Position numbers and translations under genes: made by a program. Under the pieces are notes generated by a model. The model was not told the DNA's origin. It made no database searches and saw only the letters and a list, made by a program, of their open reading frames with translations. From NCBI GenBank assembly GCA_030592655.1, contig JAUVIQ010000077.1, positions 1 through 11,963 of the forward strand: 11,963 nt of DNA, written 5' to 3'. The stretch comes from Planctomycetales bacterium. GTDB lineage: Bacteria; Planctomycetota; Phycisphaerae; SM23-33. Numbering within the stretch: the stretch's first letter is position 1; each line of letters opens with the position of its first letter. Shown here in pieces: positions 6,045-11,963 of this stretch.

Positions 6045-8474
6045 ATGGAAAAGAAAAGAACATTTGCAGGCAGTTTGGCAGGCGTTTCGTTGCCGATTTT
6101 CATTCTCTTCAATTTATTTATCACCTCATGTTCCGCCCAGGACCGAAAGGGACTCGTCGCCCACTGGAAGTTCGACGAGGCCAAAGGCGACAAACTCATT
6201 GACGCCTCAGGAAACAATAATCACGGTGTAATCCACGGGGCCGCCTGGGCAGAAGGAAGAGTCAGGGGCGGCTTGGAGTTCGACGGCGTGGACGACTACG
6301 TGGATGTGCCCGCCTCGGTAAGCCTGAACAGCATAAACAAGCAGATCACCATGATGTGCTGGATAAAAAGCCCCCTTTCAGACAGGTACTCCATCCTGGA
6401 AAGATGGTTTTATAAGAAAGGAGTGGACCAGCGATGCCTGGAACTGGACGTATCCAAAGCAAAACTCATCAACGTTCTTCTCTCGGCCAAAGGGGCCGGC
6501 AGCAGCGGGTCCATGTCCTCAAGGAAAGTACCGGCCGATGAATGGGTCCACCTGGCGGTAACTTCCGACGGAAAAAAGATAAAGATTTACATCAACGGTA
6601 AGCTCGATCCCAACATCAGCTCCGCTCCCGACCGGATATATCAGCCCACGGTGAACCTTCACATCGGCGGCTGGCTCACTGCGGGCGTCGATACCGTCAA
6701 ATGGTACAATCGGTTCAAGGGCGACATGGATGAGATAAGGCTCTATTCGCGCGCCCTGACCGAAAAGGAAATACTGCAAATTTACAAGCAGACATGCCCC
6801 AAAGGAATAATTACGGGCAAAATAATTGACACGAACGGCAAACCCATAAGCGGCGCAAAGGTCGGTGTCGGACTGTTTTCGACGACCGCCGACGCGACGG
6901 GAGTGTACAGAATCTCCGTCCCGATAAAGACTTACGACGTAATCGTTTCCAAAAAAGGCTACAAGCCGGAGACAAAACCGGCGGTAAAGGTCAAAGAAGG
7001 AAAAAGCACCGAGGCGAACGTCCTGCTCACTGCCGACAAGGTCGCGCCGTCCATCTCGGAAATGAAGACCAAAAACGTAGCCAGCCTGACCGCTGTCATC
7101 CTGTGGCAAACAGATGAGCCGTGCCGAAGTATAATTAAGTACGGCGCATCTTCCCGAAAGTATGGCCTGACGGTTGAAGAAACTTCTTTCACAGAATCTC
7201 ACCGGGTTGCCTTGACGGGTCTTACCCCCGGCTCCAAATACCACTTTACCGTCGAGAGTATAGACGGAGCGGAAAATTCCGCCATGAGCAAAGAACTCAC
7301 ATTTACCACACAGAAAAAAGGCGGCGTAATCCTCTGGGACAGCGGCGAGAAGCACACGGACAAACACTATGGTTTCCGCCCGTACAAGAATCGCGCCCGC
7401 TGGATGCAGGTTCCTTACGGCGATAAAGACTATCAGTTCAAGGGAAGCGCCGTACTGGAGAACGAGTTCTTCTACATCTACTTCCACTACAGCACCCATG
7501 ACGCCATATTCCTCTACGCCAAGATCGACGGTAAGCCCGGTATATGGGTCAACGAGATGTACAAACGCGGCGGCGGGCACGGCCACGGTACAAGGTATGT
7601 CAAAGTCATAAAAACCTCGCCGGATGAGGTTATCCTGGAACACCAGGCCGCCAAAGCAGGCTGCATCAGCACCCATAAGGTCGTTTCCGGCAAACCGTGG
7701 GTGGAGTTTCGTGCTCTCAAGAACATCCGCACCCAGGGCATTCACGGCAAATCGCGCATAGACATAGTGCCCGTCGAAGGCGGAAACGACTACGTAATCG
7801 ATTCCCTGAGGAATACTAAAAAATACTACAGGCCCGCTCGCACGCTCAAAGAAGCAAAGATGGTCCTTTGCCTGTACGAATCCGTCGAACATCCCTTCAT
7901 GTGGGTGTTCACGTTCCCATCGCTTCAGCGGGCCAAGCCTTACATCACCTGCGACAGCGGCCACGGACCAAGGACCGACGCATTCTCCTGGGGACAGCCA
8001 AGAGACAAATCGGTAAAGATACCGAAGCATTGGTTCAGCGAACCCAATTGGCCGAGGAGGTCGTGGGGCTGCATCGCATCGACCCACGCCGGCTTCGGAA
8101 AAGACCTGACCGAGCCGGTGGTAATCGGGGCATTAACATACTGGCATAGCTGGAATCGTGAGGAATTGGGCATACCGATAAAAGCCGGCGAGGAATACAA
8201 GAGCAAGTGGAAACCCCCCTACCCCGGCAGATGGCGAATGACCGCAAGAGTAGCCGAGAAAAAATACGACCAGGGCTGGAAATACGACGGTAAGACGAAA
8301 TTCCCGGCAAAGCACTTCTCAAAGGATGTTTATGACGGAAACTTCACATTCAAAAGCCCCATAGACGGCGTGCTGGACTACGTGCTTATGTACATGTACG
8401 ACCGGACAAAGGATACGCCGGCCAACATCCTGACACCAATGGACCAGTACCGCTGGATGATGGAACAAAAATAA
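6045..8474 (+). CDS. Secreted LamG / carboxypeptidase-regulatory / FN3 multidomain protein
   Basis: An 809-residue exported protein. ATG 6045 has AGGAG nine bases upstream and begins a signal peptide (MEKKRTFAGS, then a hydrophobic core); in-frame codons further upstream look like leader. Residues 26-29 (ITSC) fit a lipobox, but cleavage after CSA (29-31) is also possible. Domains in order: LamG/concanavalin-like (36-249, LVAHWKFDE...GDMDEIRLYSRALTEKEI); carboxypeptidase regulatory-like beta-sandwich (254-328, ITGKIIDTNGKPISGAKV); FN3 or phosphatase-N-like (333-422, LTGLTPGSKYHFTVESIDG); then about 380 residues I cannot assign (427-809), rich in Trp and Tyr, with GGGHGHGTRYVKV and near the end LMYMYDRTKDTPANILTPMD. 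The layout suggests carbohydrate binding or processing at the cell surface. The DUF1284 gene follows after 18 bp, so they are probably co-transcribed. Confidence 0.85.
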   Translation: MEKKRTFAGSLAGVSLPIFILFNLFITSCSAQDRKGLVAHWKFDEAKGDKLIDASGNNNHGVIHGAAWAEGRVRGGLEFDGVDDYVDVPASVSLNSINKQITMMCWIKSPLSDRYSILERWFYKKGVDQRCLELDVSKAKLINVLLSAKGAGSSGSMSSRKVPADEWVHLAVTSDGKKIKIYINGKLDPNISSAPDRIYQPTVNLHIGGWLTAGVDTVKWYNRFKGDMDEIRLYSRALTEKEILQIYKQTCPKGIITGKIIDTNGKPISGAKVGVGLFSTTADATGVYRISVPIKTYDVIVSKKGYKPETKPAVKVKEGKSTEANVLLTADKVAPSISEMKTKNVASLTAVILWQTDEPCRSIIKYGASSRKYGLTVEETSFTESHRVALTGLTPGSKYHFTVESIDGAENSAMSKELTFTTQKKGGVILWDSGEKHTDKHYGFRPYKNRARWMQVPYGDKDYQFKGSAVLENEFFYIYFHYSTHDAIFLYAKIDGKPGIWVNEMYKRGGGHGHGTRYVKVIKTSPDEVILEHQAAKAGCISTHKVVSGKPWVEFRALKNIRTQGIHGKSRIDIVPVEGGNDYVIDSLRNTKKYYRPARTLKEAKMVLCLYESVEHPFMWVFTFPSLQRAKPYITCDSGHGPRTDAFSWGQPRDKSVKIPKHWFSEPNWPRRSWGCIASTHAGFGKDLTEPVVIGALTYWHSWNREELGIPIKAGEEYKSKWKPPYPGRWRMTARVAEKKYDQGWKYDGKTKFPAKHFSKDVYDGNFTFKSPIDGVLDYVLMYMYDRTKDTPANILTPMDQYRWMMEQK

Positions 8475-8492
8475 ACCCATTGGAGAAGTATC

Positions 8493-8906
8493 ATGCTCCG
8501 TATCTGCGGTCATCACGTATTCAATCTGATATGGGCCCACGGAATGGGAAAAGAGCACCTTGGAGATGAGACGAACGACTTCATCAAGGTCTTCAGGGAG
8601 GTAATGGGCAATCCTTCGGTGGCTGTCGAAGTCATAATAGGTGTTGACGACGTCTGTGGCCAATGCAAGGACAATGTTGACGGGAAATGCCTATCGTACG
8701 ACGGAACCGTAGGTGACAGGAAAGTTATCGGCAAACTCGGTATCAGCCCCGGCGATGTGATGAAGTGGAGCGACCTCGTCAAACTTATTGCCGGCTGCGT
8801 CCGGGGCGAAGATGATTTCGTGGAAATTTTCGGTCAAGGGGCGCTGGAGAGCAGATTCTCATTTTTTAAGGACGGAATGGAGAAACTCGTAACCACCAGC
8901 CGGTAA
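8493..8906 (+). CDS. DUF1284 family protein
   Basis: A 137-residue, probably cytoplasmic protein, as long as the family usually is. GGAGAAG precedes the ATG by five bases. Features of DUF1284 are the N-terminal RICGHHVFNLIW, where relatives have RLRPHHLLC, and the central IIGVDDVCGQCKDNVDGKC. The latter gives Cys55, Cys58 and Cys66, probably a metal or Fe-S ligand set together with His7/His8. In this copy the usual Cys after the two His is replaced (HHVFN), so one candidate ligand is missing. No function is established for the family. It sits between the LamG gene and the promoter of the porin gene, probably as the last gene of the LamG operon. Confidence 0.82.
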   Translation: MLRICGHHVFNLIWAHGMGKEHLGDETNDFIKVFREVMGNPSVAVEVIIGVDDVCGQCKDNVDGKCLSYDGTVGDRKVIGKLGISPGDVMKWSDLVKLIAGCVRGEDDFVEIFGQGALESRFSFFKDGMEKLVTTSR

Positions 8907-8913
8907 TCTGTAA

Positions 8914-8942
8914 TTGACAAGGGAAGAACAGAGCAATATATT
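8914..8942 (+). promoter_or_regulatory. Strong sigma70-type promoter of the alginate-export-like gene
   Basis: TTGACA (8914-8919) is a perfect -35 box, and TATATT (8937-8942) after exactly 17 bp is one mismatch from the -10 consensus. It starts eight bases after the DUF1284 stop and leaves a leader of about 105 bases before ATG 9057. The porin gene is therefore probably its own transcription unit. Confidence 0.75.
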
Positions 8943-9056
8943 TATGCCCAACAGTTCGGCGGGTCGATAACAAGCGAAACAAGAAATCGGGAAAGTCGGG
9001 TTGGGCGACAAAAGCCTCCGGCACGGAAGACCATGTGTAAGGAAAGGAATCCTGGA

Positions 9057-10427
9057 ATGACGAAGTATTCTTTAGTATTGATGCTGTTGGTTTTTGTGAT
9101 GGCGGTATTGATGGTTTCTGACGCAGCCTTTGCCGCTGACGATGATAAAGACACCTCCGCATCCGACCCGATTGCTGATTTCAAGAAGCAGACCAAGGAG
9201 GCGGTTCCGTGGCTGGAATGGGGCGCAGACCTGCGTATGCGGGCGATCTGGGACAAGAACATCCGGTCGCTCGACGATTCGGCCCCCGGAAACGAACGAT
9301 TCTGGCAGCGGTATCGCACACGGCTTTGGACCACCTCCACCATCACCGATAACCTCAAACTCAATTTCGGCATGGTCTGGGAGTTCAAGAACTACTGCCG
9401 GCCCGACGGTATGCGAGATACCGACTTCGACGAAGTCGTCTTCGAGACGCTCAACCTCGAATGGTCCAAGGCCTTCACTCTGCCGCTGAAGATAAAAGTC
9501 GGTCGGCAAAATCTTATGGACCTGAACAAATGGCTTTTCGCCGACGGTACGCCGCTGGACGGTTCGCGGACGTCCTACTTCGACGCCGTTCGCTTCACAT
9601 ACGAACTGGCTGAACAGAAAACCTCCATCGACGTGGTTTATATCGACCAGTACTCTAATTCCGATAAGTGGCTGCCGCCGATTAACGATGTTGACAGGCA
9701 TCTTATCGAGAACGACGAGCGGGCCGTTGCGCTGTACGTCAAGAACAAGTCTATCGAGAACACGCAGATCGACGGTTACTACATCTGGCGAAAGACACAG
9801 CGGGAACTGGACAACGGATGGAATTCGGACTTATCAACCATCGGCGGACGCGTCGCCGGCGACATCAGCGAGAATTGGAAATACTACACCGAATTGGCTG
9901 TGCAGGTCGGTTCAAAGGATGGATACCATGTTTCGGCCCTCGGTTCAAACAACCAGGTAAGTTATTTCCTCCGCGACAAGTTGAACAACAACTTCCGCCT
10001 CGGCTACGAATATCGCAGCGGCGGAAATCATCCGAGGGAAAACTTCGATATCCTATGGGGACGCTACTCATATATCAGCAATATATACTGCTCCTACCTC
10101 GGCACGCTTGAGAACAATTCGGCGATGTTCACCAACCTGCACCGCATAAACTTCGGATGGTCGTGCGACCCGACGAAGAAACTGTCGCTGCACACCGATT
10201 ATAATCTTCTCTTTTGCGATAATAACCAGAGCGATGACCTGGGTGATAGATTCTCCAAAAGCGGATGCCTTCGCGGGCACCTGTTCGCAGGCCTGTTGAA
10301 GTACAAATTCAACAAGTACGTCAGCGGGCACCTGATCGGCGAGATACTCCTGCCCGGCGATTACTACACCGACAGGAGCAACGACGTAGCCCTGTTCCTC
10401 CGATACCAACTGGTATTTGCGTTCTAG
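9057..10427 (+). CDS. Alginate-export (AlgE-like) family outer-membrane porin
   Basis: A 456-residue outer-membrane beta-barrel. ATG 9057 is preferred to ATG 9033 because the signal peptide begins there (MTKYSLVLMLLVFVMAVLMV, cleavage after AFA, 24-26) and AGGAAAGGA lies upstream. The mature part alternates short amphipathic strands and ends in Phe (YQLVFAF), the usual signal for barrel insertion. Alg_export-like motifs are WGADLRMRAIWD (about 55-66), RYRTRLW (85-91), and LKIKVGRQNLM with GTPLDGSRTSYFDAVRF (144-180). AlgE exports alginate in Pseudomonas, but planctomycete relatives have no alginate synthesis genes nearby, and none is seen here. A diffusion channel for acidic sugars or similar solutes is as likely. 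It converges on the HEAT-repeat gene, whose stop lies 15 bases away. Confidence 0.82.
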   Translation: MTKYSLVLMLLVFVMAVLMVSDAAFAADDDKDTSASDPIADFKKQTKEAVPWLEWGADLRMRAIWDKNIRSLDDSAPGNERFWQRYRTRLWTTSTITDNLKLNFGMVWEFKNYCRPDGMRDTDFDEVVFETLNLEWSKAFTLPLKIKVGRQNLMDLNKWLFADGTPLDGSRTSYFDAVRFTYELAEQKTSIDVVYIDQYSNSDKWLPPINDVDRHLIENDERAVALYVKNKSIENTQIDGYYIWRKTQRELDNGWNSDLSTIGGRVAGDISENWKYYTELAVQVGSKDGYHVSALGSNNQVSYFLRDKLNNNFRLGYEYRSGGNHPRENFDILWGRYSYISNIYCSYLGTLENNSAMFTNLHRINFGWSCDPTKKLSLHTDYNLLFCDNNQSDDLGDRFSKSGCLRGHLFAGLLKYKFNKYVSGHLIGEILLPGDYYTDRSNDVALFLRYQLVFAF

Positions 10428-10446
10428 TAAAATTGGGCAATTTTAC
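10427..10446. terminator. Bidirectional terminator-like hairpin between convergent genes
   Basis: GTAAAATT (10427-10434) and AATTTTAC (10439-10446) form a perfect 8-bp stem around GGGC. The structure starts in the last base of the porin TAG and contains the complete TAA of the minus-strand gene, so both transcripts end in it. The stem is AT-rich and U-ending in both directions. It lacks a GC-rich base, so efficiency may be moderate. Confidence 0.5.
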
Positions 10447-11792
10447 CCCGCTTCGATTTTCTTCAAAGCCTTGGCAGCGGCTTTGCGAACGTCTTCGTCC
10501 TTCATTGCTTCGCGGAGCGCGGGAATCGCATCCTTCGCCGCTGGACCTATCCTGCCCAATGCCTGGGCAGCCCTGCATTGTCCGAGAAGGAATTCCCCTT
10601 TTAAACCCTGTATGAGTATGGGGACGGTTTTTTCAACTGCGGCAGAGGGGTCGATCTTCGTCAATGTTACGGCAACCTGGAACGGCGCCATCACATCTTC
10701 ATCCCCCAAGTCCTTAATAAGGACGGGAACCGCCTCCCTTACGGCAACGGCAGGTGCGATTTCGCCCAGAGCACCGGCGGCAAAGTACCGCACACGAACA
10801 TCTTCGTCTCCAAGGGCTTTTACAAGGATCGGAACGATCTCCTTTACCGAATGGCCAATCACACCGAGGGAATCGGCGGCGCAGTACCGTACGCCGGCTT
10901 CTTTGTCTCCCAAGGCCTCGATGAGTGCGGGAACCGCCTCCTTTGCCGCCGGACCAATACACCCCAAAGCCCCGGCGGCCCAGGCTCGAACATCGCCATT
11001 TTCGTCCTTCAGTGCCTCGATAAGTGCGGGAACCGCCCTCTTTGCCGATGGGCCTATATACCCAAGCGCCCAGGCGGTCTCGCGCCGCACATCCTCGTTT
11101 TCATCTTTCAATGCCCGTATGAGGAACGGTACCGCCTGCTTTGCCGATGGGCCTATATTACCAAGTGCTCTGGCGGCGAGCACCCGCATATCATCGTTAT
11201 CTTCATCCTTCAAGGACTCGATGAGTGCGCCAACCGCCTCTTTTGCCGGTGGGCCTATGTACGCAAGAACATCGGCAGCGATGTGCCGTACGTCGGCATC
11301 TTTATCCTTCAATGCCTCGGCGAGTGCGGGAACAGTTCCCTTTGCCGATGGGCCTATCTCCCCAAGGGCCTCGGCGGCACGGTACCGCATGTCGGGAGAT
11401 TCATCCTCTTTCAAGACCCGGATAATCGCCGGAACGGCCTTCCTGGCCGATGGACCCATTTCCTCAAGAAAGTCGATGGCCCACTCCCGTACATTGGCAT
11501 CTTTATCTTCCAGGGCATCGGCGAGAGCGGGAACGGCGGCCTCGCCAAGGGAAACAAGGTCTTTCCGTATCTCGTCGTTGTCTCGGGGTTTCTTCTCGTC
11601 AATTAAACCAAGATCAATCAACCATTGCCGCACCGGTCCGGGGTCTGTGTCTGTGTAGGATTCGCGCAACTCGGCCACCAATTTTCGGGCCTTGTATTCG
11701 TCCGTGGTGGTGTGGTACCAGTACCAGCTGCCCGCCGACAGAACGGCCAGGACGACGGCACCCAAAATGACCCGTCTTTTCCGAAGTTTCAT
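10443..11792 (-). CDS. Membrane-anchored HEAT-repeat protein
   Basis: A 449-residue protein on the minus strand. The start is set at 11792 because GAGG lies seven bases upstream and a basic, hydrophobic N-terminus begins there (MKLRKRRVIL, then a helix to about residue 26). An upstream in-frame extension is not protein-like. After a short linker (27-84), about eleven HEAT/PBS-lyase-like repeats of 33-35 residues fill the rest. Their consensus is AVPALIEALKDED.DVR..AA.ALG.IGPSAK; the last repeat is incomplete. Such arrays form alpha-solenoids that bind other proteins. With the N-in signal anchor the solenoid should face the periplasm or lumen. The repeats are very alike, which points to recent expansion. 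The partner is unknown. It ends against the porin gene with a shared terminator-like hairpin. Confidence 0.85.
   Translation of the reverse strand: MKLRKRRVILGAVVLAVLSAGSWYWYHTTTDEYKARKLVAELRESYTDTDPGPVRQWLIDLGLIDEKKPRDNDEIRKDLVSLGEAAVPALADALEDKDANVREWAIDFLEEMGPSARKAVPAIIRVLKEDESPDMRYRAAEALGEIGPSAKGTVPALAEALKDKDADVRHIAADVLAYIGPPAKEAVGALIESLKDEDNDDMRVLAARALGNIGPSAKQAVPFLIRALKDENEDVRRETAWALGYIGPSAKRAVPALIEALKDENGDVRAWAAGALGCIGPAAKEAVPALIEALGDKEAGVRYCAADSLGVIGHSVKEIVPILVKALGDEDVRVRYFAAGALGEIAPAVAVREAVPVLIKDLGDEDVMAPFQVAVTLTKIDPSAAVEKTVPILIQGLKGEFLLGQCRAAQALGRIGPAAKDAIPALREAMKDEDVRKAAAKALKKIEAG
10446..11540 (-). repeat. DNA-level tandem array encoding HEAT repeats (period about 99-105 bp)
   Basis: Recurrent plus-strand words such as GCCGATGGGCCTAT (near 11045, 11143 and 11344) and GAGTGCGGGAACCGCC (near 10923 and 11022) recur about every 99 to 105 bases. 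They correspond to IGPSAK and AVPAL in the protein. Because the period is a multiple of three, the opposite strand also stays open. Confidence 0.75.
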
Positions 11793-11892
11793 CACTCGGC
11801 CTCGTAAACTCGAACATGAACATCTTACCATTGCAGATGGATTAGTAAAATCTATCATTTTGAGTGTTGCGAAAAGGCGACCGGGTAGCAAG

Positions 11893-11911
11893 CCCCCGGC
11901 ACTGCCGGGGG
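11893..11911. repeat. GC-rich hairpin near the right edge
   Basis: CCCCCGGC and GCCGGGGG form an 8-bp stem with an ACT loop, followed by ATATATAT. It may be a REP-like element or the terminator of a gene beyond the window. The 171 bases from 11793 to the end hold no recognisable gene; the last 30 contain two C runs. I saw no good promoter for the HEAT gene here. Confidence 0.5.
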
Positions 11912-11963
11912 ATATATATGCCCCAACGTTTCAACATCACCCCCCCCTTTGACATAATCCCCC

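Noticed and set aside
6519..8087. 522-codon minus-strand open frame inside the LamG gene
   Set aside because: The plus-strand frame has a signal peptide and recognisable domains. The antisense one has none and is a codon-bias shadow.
10446..11540. Regular ~100-bp repetition that might suggest a CRISPR or satellite array
   Set aside because: The units are degenerate, lack constant repeats separated by unique spacers, and translate into HEAT repeats.
10417..11658. Long plus-strand open frame opposite the HEAT-repeat gene
   Set aside because: It is an antisense by-product. The repeat period is a multiple of three, so one stop-free unit stays open throughout. The translation is low-complexity Ser/Ala/Arg text with no family resemblance or ribosome binding site.

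Overview
The window is about 12 kb of bacterial chromosome with short, mostly same-strand gene clusters. The gene content suggests a Planctomycetota bacterium, perhaps a Phycisphaerae-like anaerobe. The hints are a PadR/HAAS regulatory pair, a secreted LamG protein with a large uncharacterised C-terminal domain, an AlgE-like porin, HEAT-repeat proteins, and dispersed REP-like repeats beside a RAYT transposase remnant. No marker gene is present, so this placement is an inference of modest strength. I see no rRNA, tRNA or CRISPR array, and no gene-free stretch longer than 300 bases.

Left part (1-1859). The window opens in the C-terminus of a SufB/SufD-family Fe-S scaffold protein. A near-consensus sigma70-type promoter follows, with a 27-bp palindromic operator just downstream of its -10 box. 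It drives a PadR repressor gene that overlaps (ATGA) a gene for a HAAS-domain membrane protein. That protein ends in a region resembling the RcpC/CpaB pilus-assembly domain.

Middle (2026-4409). Two translationally coupled genes encode an octopine/nopaline-dehydrogenase-family enzyme and an MmgE/PrpD-family enzyme. The MmgE/PrpD family includes an epimerase acting on iminodisuccinate, an opine-like compound. The pair could therefore form a small pathway for a secondary-amine dicarboxylate, but the substrate cannot be read from the sequence.

Repeat island (4433-5885). A REP-like hairpin and the C-terminal remnant of a RAYT (Y1/IS200-like) transposase come first. Next is a visibly AT-richer membrane-protein gene (DUF3592) bracketed by perfect 25-bp inverted repeats. 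The right-hand repeat is partly duplicated, and it supplies the last codons and the stop codon of the gene. An 8-bp tandem repeat closes the island.

Right part (6045-11792). A secreted or lipoprotein LamG/carboxypeptidase-regulatory/FN3 protein is followed 18 bp later by a DUF1284 gene. A strong promoter then leads to an alginate-export-family outer-membrane porin. That gene converges on a minus-strand membrane-anchored HEAT-repeat protein, and a palindromic terminator-like hairpin touches both stop codons. The right edge holds only a GC-rich hairpin and low-complexity C runs.
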